A DNA stretch of 64,000 bases from Mycobacterium sp. D16Q13 (GTDB lineage Bacteria; Actinomycetota; Actinomycetes; Mycobacteriales; Mycobacteriaceae): positions 62,001-126,000 of the forward strand of contig NZ_MAEW01000009.1 of NCBI RefSeq assembly GCF_002013375.1, in the 5' to 3' direction. A model generated the notes under the pieces. It was given only the letters and a program-made list of their open reading frames with translations. It had not been told where the DNA came from and made no database searches. The translations under genes and the position numbers were made by a program. Numbering within the stretch: the stretch's first letter is position 1; each line of letters opens with the position of its first letter. Positions 26,401 through 36,287 of this stretch are shown piece by piece.

Positions 26401-27986
26401 CCCACAACCTCCTTGTTGCGCTTGCGTCGCGACGCCACCTTCACGACCGGCGCCACTGTCTCGGTACCGTACCGATAGTTGTCCAGCCGGAAGTACTTGT
26501 TATGGAAGTACATTTCACCGAAACCGCCTGGGCGGAACGGTGAATCACCATGATTGTCGATGTAGTAGGTGTTGGCCGTCGAGCATGCCGGCGAGAGCCA
26601 CAGGTGATTCTTATTGCGCTCGTGCATCTTGTCGAAGTAGGCCTGGTGCACATCCTGCTTGACCTCCGCGGTGGTCGCACCACGCTTCTTCGTCTCCGCG
26701 ATGACCCGGGCCGCGTGCGCGGTGGTCGACTCGATCAGCATGTGATAAGGCCCAAAGACGTATCCGTAGGGTCCGAGGACGAGGAAGAAGTTGGGGTAAT
26801 CCGGGATCGAAACACCCTGGTATGCCTGATAACGGTTCTCCTGGAAGAACTGCTTCAAATCCTTGCCGCGCCGTCCGGCGGTCGGGAAGGCCGGCATGTG
26901 ATCCCAGATCGCGAACCCGGTGGCGCAGATCAACACATCCACTTCATGCTCGACCCCGTCCGCGGTAAGCAGGCCCTTCTCGGTGATCCGCTCGATGGGC
27001 TCGGTCACCAAAGCCACGTTGGGGCGGTTGAACGTCTTGAGATAGGTATTGGAGAAGGAGGGGCGCTTGCAGCCGAAACCGTAGTAGGGCAGCAGCTTCT
27101 CTCGGGTTACCGGGTCGTCGACCTGCGTACGCATCCAGCCACGCATCCGGTTGGCCAGGGCCATCGACGCGGATTCGACGTACTTGGAGTCGAGCTTGAA
27201 GACTGCGTCCGGAATGTACGCGGTACTGAGGTTGATGGCGTGCCGAATGCCCTTGGCAACGCCCGGGAATCCGAACAGCGCGCGCCAGAATGCGTTGTAC
27301 TTCAAGTCGGGCTTGGGCCCCACATAGATGGGGGTGCGCTGAAAGACGCTGAGATGGCCAACCTCAGGAGCGATCTCTGGAACCAGCTGCAGCGATGTGG
27401 CACCTGTGCCGATGACTGCCACTCGTTTTCCGGCCAGCTGAACATCCTTGTCCCACAACGCGGTATGCATCAGTACACCCTGATACGAATCGATGCCGTC
27501 TATCTCGGGGAGCTTGGGTTGCTCGAGGCCACCCGTGGCGGCGATCACGTGCCGGGCAGTGATGACGCTGTCATCGTCCAGAGTAAGAGCCCACATGTTG
27601 TGCGCCTCATCAAATTCCTGACGCACCACCCGCGTGTTGAATCGGATCTTGCGGCGCAGTTCGTGCTTGTCCACGAGTTCGTTCGCGTACCCCTCAAGCT
27701 CGTCACCGGGGGTGAAGAACTTTGACCAGGTGGTCTTCTGGTCATAGGAGAAGCTGTAGATAAAGGTTGGGATGTCGACGGCCACGCCCGGGTACTTGTT
27801 GGCGTGCCAGGTGCCTCCGGCAGCACCCCACTTCTCCAAGATCACGAAGTCGTGGACTCCCCTTTTGGTCAGCTCGACACCCGCTCCGATGCCGCCGAAG
27901 CCTGCTCCGATGATCACGACCTCATGGTCGGGAACTGCCCGTTCCCCACCGTTGACTTCGCTACCCCGCACACGTGTACTAGTCAT
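26397..27986 (-). CDS. FAD-dependent monooxygenase, Baeyer-Villiger type
   Basis: 529 residues. It has the FAD site VVIIGAGFGGIGAGVEL, GGTWHANKYPGVAVDIP, the signature YQGVLMHTALWD (FxGxxxHTxxWD with Tyr first) and the NADPH site VAVIGTGATSLQ. It is related to EthA and 4-hydroxyacetophenone monooxygenases. Upstream (28030-28046) is a short inverted element CGTA-N8-TACG that could be an operator. In operon with the SDR; substrate unknown. Confidence 0.88.
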   Translation of the reverse strand: MTSTRVRGSEVNGGERAVPDHEVVIIGAGFGGIGAGVELTKRGVHDFVILEKWGAAGGTWHANKYPGVAVDIPTFIYSFSYDQKTTWSKFFTPGDELEGYANELVDKHELRRKIRFNTRVVRQEFDEAHNMWALTLDDDSVITARHVIAATGGLEQPKLPEIDGIDSYQGVLMHTALWDKDVQLAGKRVAVIGTGATSLQLVPEIAPEVGHLSVFQRTPIYVGPKPDLKYNAFWRALFGFPGVAKGIRHAINLSTAYIPDAVFKLDSKYVESASMALANRMRGWMRTQVDDPVTREKLLPYYGFGCKRPSFSNTYLKTFNRPNVALVTEPIERITEKGLLTADGVEHEVDVLICATGFAIWDHMPAFPTAGRRGKDLKQFFQENRYQAYQGVSIPDYPNFFLVLGPYGYVFGPYHMLIESTTAHAARVIAETKKRGATTAEVKQDVHQAYFDKMHERNKNHLWLSPACSTANTYYIDNHGDSPFRPGGFGEMYFHNKYFRLDNYRYGTETVAPVVKVASRRKRNKEVVG

Positions 27987-28068
27987 TCGACGTCCTTGTC
28001 AGTCCGACCCTGTGATGTGTCGAACTGAAAGTATCACGTATTATGAGTTACGGGTACTGTGTTGGTGC

Positions 28069-29364
28069 CTAGGCCACCAGGAAATCCGGGAGTGGCCGCC
28101 TGTCATCAACCGGCCCGACCTGCCCATCACGCTCGGTATAGGTCAGCGCAGGCCCGCGACGGAGAAGCTCACCGATCGCGTCGACGAGGCGTGTGATGTC
28201 ACTCGCGGTGGTTCCCAGCCCGATACTTGCGCGCAACGCACCCCCCGGGTATCCCAACCTGTCCAACAGCGGGTGCGCGCAGAATCTGCCGTCGCGTAGC
28301 CCGATTCCGTGCTCGGCCGACAGATAGGCCGCGGCGACCGACGGTGTGTATCCGGCGACAGTAAAGGAGACAATGCCCAGCACGTCCCGGCCACTGTTCC
28401 AAATACGCAGGGTGTCAACACCTTCAATCGCGGCAAGCCCGTCCCGAAGTTGCGCGGTGAGCGCATCCTCGACGTGGCCTATCTCCCCCAGCGCGGCCAG
28501 TGCCTCGCACGCGGCCGCCACGGCGGCGACGCCAACCACATTGGGCGTGCCCGCCTCATGCCGCTGCGGTCCCGCGAGCCACTCGGCCCCCTCAATACCA
28601 ACATTGCGCACCGCCCCACCACCCGCGAGATAAGGCCTCGCGGCGTCGAGCCAGTCGCTTTGCCCCACAAGGACTCCGGCGCCAAACGGCGCATACAGCT
28701 TGTGCCCGGAAAACGCCAGATAGTCGATTCCGTTTGCCACCAAGTCGATTCGGCGGTGCGGAACCAACTGTGCGCCGTCGACGGCGATCCTCGCTCCGTA
28801 CCGGTGCGCGACGGCCGCGAGTTCGGCCAGCGGCAGCACCTCGCCGGTGACATTCGAAGCCCCGGTGACGGCCAGCAGCGCGGCCGGCCGACGGGCCAGC
28901 TCGTCAGCCAGCGCGGCAACGGTGTCCGCAACGGTGGCTCGATGCCCTACCACCCGGGCCTCATATCGCTGCCAGGTCAACAGGTTTGCGTGGTGCTCGA
29001 TATCGAGAACCACCACCTCACCCGGCACCGCCGAGGCGAGCAGATTCAACGAGTCGGTGGTGTTACGGGTGAAGATCACATGGTGGTCGGCGGCGGCCCC
29101 GACGAAGCGTCCGACCGTCTCACGGGCACCCTCGTAGAGAGCCGTGCACACACGTGAGGCGTATCCGGCACCACGATGCACACTGGCGTAGTACGGCAGC
29201 AACTCGGCGATGCGGTCCGCGACAGCACAGAGCGCGGGTGCGCTGGCCGCGTAGTCAAAATTGGCGTATCTGATCCAGCCACCTTGGGCCAGAGGAACTT
29301 TGGTGTCGGCTCCCACCACACGCGCGGCCGGTTGCTCGGACCCAGATTGTTTGGACACTGACAT
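28069..29364 (-). CDS. Aminotransferase class V / cysteine desulfurase-like protein
   Basis: 431 residues, PLP fold type I. The Schiff-base lysine is in YLAFSGHKLYAPFG. VIFTRNTTDSLNL and the cofactor-contacting VDGAQLVPH match SufS/CsdA-type enzymes. A candidate catalytic Cys is in LRDGRFCAHPLLD. No SUF or ISC scaffold genes are adjacent, so it may be a stand-alone sulfur donor or another PLP lyase. Transcribed divergently from the riboswitch-terC unit. Confidence 0.82.
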   Translation of the reverse strand: MSVSKQSGSEQPAARVVGADTKVPLAQGGWIRYANFDYAASAPALCAVADRIAELLPYYASVHRGAGYASRVCTALYEGARETVGRFVGAAADHHVIFTRNTTDSLNLLASAVPGEVVVLDIEHHANLLTWQRYEARVVGHRATVADTVAALADELARRPAALLAVTGASNVTGEVLPLAELAAVAHRYGARIAVDGAQLVPHRRIDLVANGIDYLAFSGHKLYAPFGAGVLVGQSDWLDAARPYLAGGGAVRNVGIEGAEWLAGPQRHEAGTPNVVGVAAVAAACEALAALGEIGHVEDALTAQLRDGLAAIEGVDTLRIWNSGRDVLGIVSFTVAGYTPSVAAAYLSAEHGIGLRDGRFCAHPLLDRLGYPGGALRASIGLGTTASDITRLVDAIGELLRRGPALTYTERDGQVGPVDDRRPLPDFLVA

Positions 29365-29631
29365 CCCATCTCACCGGACCCGCCCGGCGAGTCCACGCTT
29401 GCCACGCCCGGTTGAGCGCGGCCCGGTCGTCACCTGGAGCACCCCACCGTGGAGGAGGGTTGCCGACCAGCTAGCCAGGGCTTATCGCTGGTTCTCATGA
29501 CCTGTGCGCAGTCTGCTCGTCGTCCGCAGCCACCGTCAAGCGCATTACGCAGGGTGATTTCAAATCCGCGGTGTCAGCTCGTCAGTCCAGCCCGATTTTC
29601 CGATCCCCGCGCCATAGGGCAGACTGACTAG
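29365..29631. other. Divergent intergenic region
   Basis: No gene seen. It must hold the promoters for the desulfurase (left) and for the riboswitch-terC transcript (right). I could not pick a convincing -10/-35 pair for either. Confidence 0.5.
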
Positions 29632-29755
29632 CGGAGGGGAGTATTCCTTCGCTGCGGTGTCGTCATCACATCGGCCATTGTCGGACCGGTCGGTGCCGCA
29701 GGCCGGTCACTCGCCGGCGGAAGAGACCTCCGGCGTTTTGGCGACCGGAGGTTAT
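29632..29755 (+). promoter_or_regulatory. yybP-ykoY (manganese) riboswitch
   Basis: The conserved blocks appear in order: GGGGAGTA (29636-29643), GTCGTCATCAC (about 29659-29669), GCCGCAGGCCGG (about 29695-29706) and GAGACC (29723-29728). The last stem CCTCCGG (29727-29733) pairs perfectly with CCGGAGG (29745-29751). This second arm is also the ribosome site 7 nt before the terC ATG, so the off state would hide it. Known family members bind Mn2+ and turn on exporters such as terC, mntP and yoaB; here a TerC follows. Confidence 0.88.
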
Positions 29756-29758
29756 TTC

Positions 29759-30730
29759 ATGCAGGTATCCCAGCTCGAGTGGATCATCACCCTGGCCGTC
29801 ACGGTCGCGATCTTGCTGGTCGACGTCGTGGTGATCGGCAGACGGCCCCATGAACCCACCGTTCGTGAAACCGCCACCGCCCTCAGCATCTATATAGGGC
29901 TCGCAGTGGCGTTCGGCCTCTGGGTGTGGTTCTTCCACGGCAGCCAGTTCGGGCTGGAGTTCTTCGCGGGCTGGCTCACCGAGTACAGCCTCTCCGTGGA
30001 CAACCTGTTCATCTTCTTGATCATCATGGCCAGCTTCAAGGTGCCCCGGGTCTATCAGCAAGAGGCCCTGTTGATCGGCATCATCCTGGCGCTGATCTTC
30101 CGCGGCATCTTCATCGCCCTCGGTGCGGTAGCCATCAACCAGTTCTCCTGGATCTTCTATCTGTTCGGCGCGTTCCTGGTGTACACCGCCATCAACCTGG
30201 CGCGCGACACCGAGCATGACGACGACGCCGACAACGCCGTGGTGCAGTTCGCCCGCAAGCACCTGCGGACCACCGACAAGTGGGACGGTCTGCGGTTGTG
30301 GGTCAAGGAAAACGGCACGCGACTCATGACGCCGATGTTCCTGGTGATCGTCGCGCTGGGCACCACCGATCTTCTCTTCGCGCTCGACTCGATCCCCGCG
30401 ATCTACGGGCTCACCAAAGAGCCCTACCTGGTGTTCACTGCCAACGTGTTCGCCCTCATGGGCCTGCGCCAGCTGTACTTCCTACTCGGCGACATGCTCA
30501 AGCGCCTGGTGTACCTGTCGCAGGGGCTGGCGTTCATCTTGTTCTTCATCGGCGTCAAGCTGATCCTGCATGCATTGCATGAGAACGAACTGCCGTTCAT
30601 CAACGGCGGCGAGCCGGTGCACGTACCCGAAATCCCCACATTGGCAAGCCTTGCGGTGATCATCGTGACGCTGCTCATCACCACCGTCGCCAGCCTGTAC
30701 AAGACCCGGCGCACTGCCACAGAGGGTTAG
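29759..30730 (+). CDS. TerC-family membrane protein, probable Mn2+ exporter
   Basis: 323 residues with about nine transmembrane helices. TerC motifs include FFAGWLTEYSLSVDNLFIF and LGTTDLLFALDSIPAIYGL, each with acidic residues in the membrane (SVDN, LDS) thought to bind the metal. The ATG at 29759 lies behind the riboswitch-controlled ribosome site. An in-frame extension would read through the riboswitch and is rejected. The expected job is manganese export when Mn2+ is high, possibly with loading of secreted metalloenzymes. Confidence 0.92.
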   Translation: MQVSQLEWIITLAVTVAILLVDVVVIGRRPHEPTVRETATALSIYIGLAVAFGLWVWFFHGSQFGLEFFAGWLTEYSLSVDNLFIFLIIMASFKVPRVYQQEALLIGIILALIFRGIFIALGAVAINQFSWIFYLFGAFLVYTAINLARDTEHDDDADNAVVQFARKHLRTTDKWDGLRLWVKENGTRLMTPMFLVIVALGTTDLLFALDSIPAIYGLTKEPYLVFTANVFALMGLRQLYFLLGDMLKRLVYLSQGLAFILFFIGVKLILHALHENELPFINGGEPVHVPEIPTLASLAVIIVTLLITTVASLYKTRRTATEG

Positions 30731-30921
30731 GGCTCCACTCCGTGCCGATACCGGACAGATCGGCCGGCGGACCGCCGTGGCAAACTTGGAGGCCACGGGA
30801 TCACCGTGCCCGGCGGACCACTTCCGCGCGGCGGCGAGCCCAGCCGCACCCGGACCGATAGGCTCGCTGCGGTACCCCTCCAGGCCCACAGAAACCGACG
30901 CGGAAACTAACGAGGAGCAGC

Positions 30922-33900
30922 GTGACCGGCCCCGACGAGTCACCCACCAACCGCGCGCACGAAGAGGCCGCCGAGCCCGTCGCCCATGAAACCCCGGCCC
31001 ACCCGGTGCCTCCGCAGTACCTGCTCGGCAGGTCAGCCCCTCCGGCCCGGACCCTGATCGACATCCTCTACTCCACAGCCGCCGAGCACCCCGACGCGCC
31101 CGCCATCGATGACGGCACCATCCAGCTCACGTACTCCGAGCTCATCGTCGACGTCGAGGCAAGTGTCGAATGGCTCGGCACTCGGGGAATCGGGCGCGGT
31201 GATCGCGTCGGGATCCGGATGCCCTCGGGCAGCTACTCGCTCTATGTGGCGATCCTGGCGACCCTGGCCGCAGGAGCCGCATACGTTCCCGTCGACGCCG
31301 ACGACCCGGAAGAACGCGCGGCGCTGGTGTTCGGCGAGGCACAGGTCGCCGCCGTGATCACCCCGGGCGGCCTGGTTCGTGGACCCGGTTCGTCACGAGG
31401 CTGGCGCGCCACCAAACCGACACCGCGCGACGACGCCTGGATCATCTTCACCTCGGGTTCCACCGGCACCCCCAAGGGCGTGGCGGTGACGCATCGCAAC
31501 GCAGCCGCCTTTGTCGACGCCGAAGCACAAATGTTCTTGCAGGACAACCCAATTGGCCCCGACGACCGCGTGCTCGCCGGACTATCGGTGGCCTTCGACG
31601 CCTCCTGCGAGGAGATGTGGCTCGCGTGGCGCTACGGCGCCTGCCTGGTACCCGCACCGCGGTCCCTGGTGCGCAGCGGCATGGACTTGGGCCCATGGCT
31701 GGTGTCCCGCGATGTCACCGTGGTGTCGACGGTGCCCACCCTAGCCGCGCTGTGGCCGGCGGAGGCGCTGGAGGCGGTGCGGCTGCTGATTTTCGGCGGC
31801 GAGGCCTGCCCTCCCGATCTGGCCGAACGGCTGGCCACCGGTGAAGACGGCGCGGCCCGCGAGGTGTGGAACACCTACGGCCCCACCGAGGCGACCGTGG
31901 TGGCATGTGCGGCACGACTCGACGGGGTCAGTCCCGTCAGTATCGGGCTACCGCTTCCGGGCTGGGATCTGGCAGTCGTGGATGCGCAGGGCAACCAGGT
32001 CGGCTACGGCGAAGTCGGTGAGCTGGTCATCGGCGGTGTCGGCTTGGCCAAGTACCTCGACCCTGAAAAGGATGCCGAAAAGTACGCTGCTCTCCACACT
32101 TTGGGATGGTCGCGGGCCTACCGCAGCGGTGATCTGGTGCGCCTGGAACCCGACGGTTTGTACTTCCAGGGCCGCGCCGACGACCAGGTGAAGGTCGGTG
32201 GACGCCGCATCGAACTCGGCGAGGTGGACGCGGCGCTGGTCAACCTGCCCGGCGTGAGCGGCGGCGCGGCCGCGGTGCGCAAGACCGCCAGTGGCACCCC
32301 GCTGCTGGTCGGCTACATCGCCAGCGCCGACCCTAACTTCGATATCGCCGCAGCCCGCGCGAGCCTGGCCGAGTCACTTCCGGCGGCGCTGGTGCCGCGA
32401 CTGGTGAAACTTGACGAACTGCCCACGCGCACTTCGGGAAAAGTCGACCGCAACGCACTGCCATGGCCACCACCCGGCGCGGATACCGACGACGACGCCG
32501 CCGAATTGGGCGGCACCATGGGCTGGCTCGCCGGATTGTGGCGAGACATCCTGGCGGCCACGGTCGACGGACCCGAGGCCGACTTCTTCGCTCTCGGTGG
32601 AGGATCGCTCTCCGCGGCACAGCTCGTCGCGGCATTGCGGCAGCGCTACCCGCAGGTGACCGTCGCGAACCTGTATGACCAGCCACGACTGGGATCACTG
32701 GCCACCTATTTGGACGAGCTGGCACCTCCCCTCGAGGTCGAAACCCGAATTGTGAAGCCGGTGCCGCGGCTGACCGAGCTGGCCCAGTTGGCGGCAACGT
32801 TTCCGCTGACCACCCTCACGGGTCTGCAATGGGCGACCTGGCTCGCTTTGGCCAACAACGTATTCGCCATGTTCAGCGATGTGCCATGGCTGGTAACGGT
32901 CAACTGGTGGGTGCTGCTGGCAGCGTTCGTCCTCTTCATCACTCCCCTGGGTCGCATGAGTATCACCGTCATCGGGGCGCGGCTACTGCTGTCCGGAGTC
33001 AAACCCGGGACATACGAGCGCGGCGGAAGTGTGCATCTACGGGTGTGGATCGCCGACCGGCTCGCCACCGCCAGCGGCGCCGAAAACCTCTCCGGCGCAC
33101 CGTGGATGGTGTACTACGCCAGGGCGCTGGGTGCACGCGTGGGCAACGGCGTCGACCTGCATTCGTCTCCGCCCGTGACGGGCTGGCTCGAGCTTGGCGA
33201 CCGCAGCTCCATCGAACCCGAAGTCGATTTGTCCGGGCATTGGGTTGACGGCGACAAGTTCCATGTCGGCCCCATCGTCATCGGTGACGACGCCACCGTC
33301 GGGGCCCGCACCACCCTGCTACCGGGAGCGGTCATCGGCAAGAACGCCGATGTCGCACCGGCTTCCGGCGTCGTCGGCAGAGTCAAGAACGGCCAGTACT
33401 GGAAGGGCTCACCGGCAGTGAAGTCGGGCAAGGCCCGCCATCCCTGGCCTGATTACCGTCCGCCCCGCGCCGGGCAATGGGTACCGATCTACGGGGTGAC
33501 GTCGATTCTGCTGGGCGGACTGCCCTTGCTCGCGCTGGCTGCCGGTCTGGGTGTGGTGGCCTTCGGCATCAGAAATACGGCGACGATCTGTGAAGCCGTG
33601 GTGCCCGCGCTCATCTGGACACCAGGGGCGGCGCTGGTCAGCGTGGTCGTATACGCCGCCATCACCGTCGCCCTGGTGCGACTGATGTCGATCGGCGTGC
33701 ACGAGGGGTATCACCCCGTGCGCGGCCGGCAGGGATGGCAACTGTGGGCCACCGAACGCCTGATGGACGCTGCCCGGAACTATCTGTTCCCCATTTACGC
33801 CAGCCAACTGACCCCATGGTGGCTGCGCATCCTGGGCGCGAAAATCGGCAAGGACACCGAGATTTCGACAGCCCTGCTGATACCGAAGTTCACCGAGGTC

Positions 33901-34926
33901 GACGACGGCGCATTCCTCGCCGACGACACCATGGTCGCGTCCTACGAGTTGGGCGGCGGTTGGATTCACATCGCCAAGGCCCGAATTGGCAAGCGCGCAT
34001 TCCTGGGGAACTCCGGGATCACCCAGCCGGGCCGCAAGGTGCCCAATGACGCGCTGGTCGCCGTCCTCTCCGCGACTCCCCACAAGGCCAAGTCGGGTTC
34101 GTCGTGGATCGGCAGTCCACCAAAGCGGCTTCGGCGCAAGGCCGATGGCGCCGACTCCGCGCTGACATTCGAGCCGCCGTTCCGGCTCAAGGTCATGCGG
34201 GGGATCGTGGAGACGTGCCGCATCATCCCGATCATCGTGACGTTCGGGATCGGAGTCGGGGTGCTCCTGGCCTTGCAGACGATTGCCATCCGGTTCAATT
34301 TCTGGGCTGCCGGTGCACTCAGTGGCGTGGTACTGCTGATCGCCGGCGCCGTGGCCGGCGTGGTGAGCGTCGTCGCCAAGTGGGTCGTGGTCGGACGCAC
34401 CAAAGCCGTGGAGAAGCCCCTCTGGTCCTCGTTCGTCTGGCGTAACGAGGTTGCCGATACCTTCGTGGAAACCGTTGCTGCCGTATGGTTCGCGCGCGCC
34501 GCATCGGGAACGGTGATGCAGAACTGGTGGCTGCGCGGCCTGGGCGCAAAAATCGGGCGCGGAGTGTGGTGCGAAACGTACTGGCTGCCTGAGGCCGATC
34601 TGGTGACCCTGGGCAGGGGCGCGACCGTGAACCGCGGCTGCGTGGTGCAGACACACCTGTTCCACGACCGGATCATGCGGATGGACACCGTGGTCCTCGG
34701 CGAGGGCGCCACCCTCGGACCACATTGCGTAGCGCTTCCCGCCGCCGAACTGGGTGCCGGCGCCACCGTCGGGCCCGCCTCGCTGGTGGTCCGTGGTGAC
34801 GTCGTCCCACCGTCCACGAGGTGGCAGGGCAACCCCATTTCTCCTTGGGGCAAGCTGGATCCGATGGCACCGAAAAAGCCCAAGGGCGGCAAGGTTTCCC
34901 CAAATAAGAACTCCGGGGCCGCATGA
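30922..34926 (+). CDS. Pls/PosA-family single-module NRPS (adenylation-carrier-membrane LbH)
   Basis: 1334 residues from GTG with a GAGGAG ribosome site. The adenylation domain (about 40-530) has TSGSTGTPKG (177-186), AFDASCEEMW (D226 is the substrate-anchor Asp), NTYGPTE and SGKVDRN with the catalytic Lys. A carrier domain follows, with GGGS at 560-562 (Ser562 for phosphopantetheine). There is no condensation or thioesterase domain. The remaining ~770 residues alternate transmembrane helices with three hexapeptide (left-handed beta-helix) blocks, as in epsilon-poly-lysine synthetase Pls. The specificity code read by eye is DAESIGTVVK, close to lysine codes. It overlaps the M1 peptidase gene by 4 nt. 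Confidence 0.88.
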   Translation: MTGPDESPTNRAHEEAAEPVAHETPAHPVPPQYLLGRSAPPARTLIDILYSTAAEHPDAPAIDDGTIQLTYSELIVDVEASVEWLGTRGIGRGDRVGIRMPSGSYSLYVAILATLAAGAAYVPVDADDPEERAALVFGEAQVAAVITPGGLVRGPGSSRGWRATKPTPRDDAWIIFTSGSTGTPKGVAVTHRNAAAFVDAEAQMFLQDNPIGPDDRVLAGLSVAFDASCEEMWLAWRYGACLVPAPRSLVRSGMDLGPWLVSRDVTVVSTVPTLAALWPAEALEAVRLLIFGGEACPPDLAERLATGEDGAAREVWNTYGPTEATVVACAARLDGVSPVSIGLPLPGWDLAVVDAQGNQVGYGEVGELVIGGVGLAKYLDPEKDAEKYAALHTLGWSRAYRSGDLVRLEPDGLYFQGRADDQVKVGGRRIELGEVDAALVNLPGVSGGAAAVRKTASGTPLLVGYIASADPNFDIAAARASLAESLPAALVPRLVKLDELPTRTSGKVDRNALPWPPPGADTDDDAAELGGTMGWLAGLWRDILAATVDGPEADFFALGGGSLSAAQLVAALRQRYPQVTVANLYDQPRLGSLATYLDELAPPLEVETRIVKPVPRLTELAQLAATFPLTTLTGLQWATWLALANNVFAMFSDVPWLVTVNWWVLLAAFVLFITPLGRMSITVIGARLLLSGVKPGTYERGGSVHLRVWIADRLATASGAENLSGAPWMVYYARALGARVGNGVDLHSSPPVTGWLELGDRSSIEPEVDLSGHWVDGDKFHVGPIVIGDDATVGARTTLLPGAVIGKNADVAPASGVVGRVKNGQYWKGSPAVKSGKARHPWPDYRPPRAGQWVPIYGVTSILLGGLPLLALAAGLGVVAFGIRNTATICEAVVPALIWTPGAALVSVVVYAAITVALVRLMSIGVHEGYHPVRGRQGWQLWATERLMDAARNYLFPIYASQLTPWWLRILGAKIGKDTEISTALLIPKFTEVDDGAFLADDTMVASYELGGGWIHIAKARIGKRAFLGNSGITQPGRKVPNDALVAVLSATPHKAKSGSSWIGSPPKRLRRKADGADSALTFEPPFRLKVMRGIVETCRIIPIIVTFGIGVGVLLALQTIAIRFNFWAAGALSGVVLLIAGAVAGVVSVVAKWVVVGRTKAVEKPLWSSFVWRNEVADTFVETVAAVWFARAASGTVMQNWWLRGLGAKIGRGVWCETYWLPEADLVTLGRGATVNRGCVVQTHLFHDRIMRMDTVVLGEGATLGPHCVALPAAELGAGATVGPASLVVRGDVVPPSTRWQGNPISPWGKLDPMAPKKPKGGKVSPNKNSGAA

Positions 34927-36287
34927 CCAAACCCGATAAGAAGCCAGGAAGGAAACTAGCCAAAAGGCTCCCCCCACGGCCTCCGATTATCGACCCCTAC
35001 CTGCCGCAGAACGGCAATTACGGGTATCGGGTGTCCCGCTACGAGCTGGACCTCGAATACAAGGTGGCCATCAACCGGCTGACCGGTACCGCGACGATCA
35101 CGGCAGTCACCCTCGCCACCCTCAAGGAGTTCACCCTCGACCTCGCCGACTCTCTCGGTGTCTCGAAGGTGACCGTGAATGGCAGGCGTCCCACACATTT
35201 CGGGCATCGCGGCGGAAAGATCACCATCAAGCTGGCCACCGGAATCCCGGCCGGAGCCGCCATGACCATCGTTATCCGATACGGCGGATCACCCCGCCCC
35301 ATCCGCAGCATGTGGGGGGACGTCGGGTTCGAGGAGCTGTCCAACGGCGTGCTGGTCGCCGGACAGCCGAACGGCGCGGCGTCCTGGTTTCCGTGCGACG
35401 ATCACCCCAGCTCCAAGGCAAGCTATCGGTTTGTCATCAGCAGCGACAGCCCATACTGCGTTGTGTCCAACGGCGAGTTGGTATCACGGCGGGTCCGGGC
35501 CGCACACACGACCTGGATCTATGAGCAGCCCGAGCCGATGGCGCCCTATCTGGCGACGCTGCAGATCGGGGATTATCAAACCGTCAAGCTCGCCAAGAAC
35601 CCGATCTCGATGAACGCCGCGCTCCCGTCGCGGCTGTATGAGCGGTTCACGCATGACTTCGGCAGGCAGCCGCAGATGATGAAGCTGTTCATCAAACAGT
35701 TCGGCCCGTACCCCTTCGCCGCCGGGTACACCGTGGTGGTCACCGATGACGAGCTCGATATTCCGCTTGAGGCACAAGGCATTTCGGTGTTCGGTGCCAA
35801 CCATTGCGATGGCGAGCGGCGCTCCGAGCGACTGGTCGCGCATGAGCTGGCGCACCAGTGGTTCGGCAACAGTGTCACCGCACGCCGCTGGCGCGACATC
35901 TGGCTCCACGAAGGGTTTGCCTGTTACGCCGAATGGCTGTGGTCCGAGGAGTCCGGCGGGCCGTCGGCCGATGCCCGCGCACGCCACTACCACCAAAAGC
36001 TCAAAGACCTCCCCCAAGATCTGATCCTGGCCGACCCCGGCCCGCAACTGATGTTCGACGATCGCGTGTACAAGCGTGGAGCGTTGACATTGCATGCGTT
36101 GCGATTGCGGCTCGGTGATACGAAATTCTTTGCACTGCTGCAAGACTGGACCACCCGATACCGGCACAGCACCGTCATCACCGACGACTTCACGGGCCTG
36201 GCGGCCGGTTATTCCGACGAATCGCTGCGGCCGCTGTGGACCGCGTGGCTGTACGAGAAGCAGCTCCCGCCCCTGGACCGGAAGTGA
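34923..36287 (+). CDS. M1-family zinc aminopeptidase
   Basis: 454 residues, short M1 form. The zinc site is H307-E-x-x-H311 in HELAHQWFGNS with E330 in WLHEGFACYAEW, giving the HExxH-x18-E spacing exactly. An N-terminal beta-domain and an AAQ-type substrate strand (PNGAASWFPCDDHP) precede it. It has no signal peptide and a Lys/Arg/Pro-rich start. It is translationally coupled to the Pls-like synthetase (4-nt overlap) and to the next gene (GTGA). In Streptomyces albulus the poly-lysine degrading enzyme is also an M1 aminopeptidase, so product trimming or self-protection is a reasonable guess. Confidence 0.9.
   Translation: MTKPDKKPGRKLAKRLPPRPPIIDPYLPQNGNYGYRVSRYELDLEYKVAINRLTGTATITAVTLATLKEFTLDLADSLGVSKVTVNGRRPTHFGHRGGKITIKLATGIPAGAAMTIVIRYGGSPRPIRSMWGDVGFEELSNGVLVAGQPNGAASWFPCDDHPSSKASYRFVISSDSPYCVVSNGELVSRRVRAAHTTWIYEQPEPMAPYLATLQIGDYQTVKLAKNPISMNAALPSRLYERFTHDFGRQPQMMKLFIKQFGPYPFAAGYTVVVTDDELDIPLEAQGISVFGANHCDGERRSERLVAHELAHQWFGNSVTARRWRDIWLHEGFACYAEWLWSEESGGPSADARARHYHQKLKDLPQDLILADPGPQLMFDDRVYKRGALTLHALRLRLGDTKFFALLQDWTTRYRHSTVITDDFTGLAAGYSDESLRPLWTAWLYEKQLPPLDRK

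Noticed and set aside
29449..29757. Open frames crossing the riboswitch in front of terC
   Set aside because: The RNA blocks are conserved as structure, and the TerC homology begins at the ATG at 29759.
33409..34977. 522-codon minus-strand frame antisense to the Pls-like gene
   Set aside because: His/Gln/Gly-rich with no hydrophobic pattern or motif; the plus strand carries a continuous NRPS frame.
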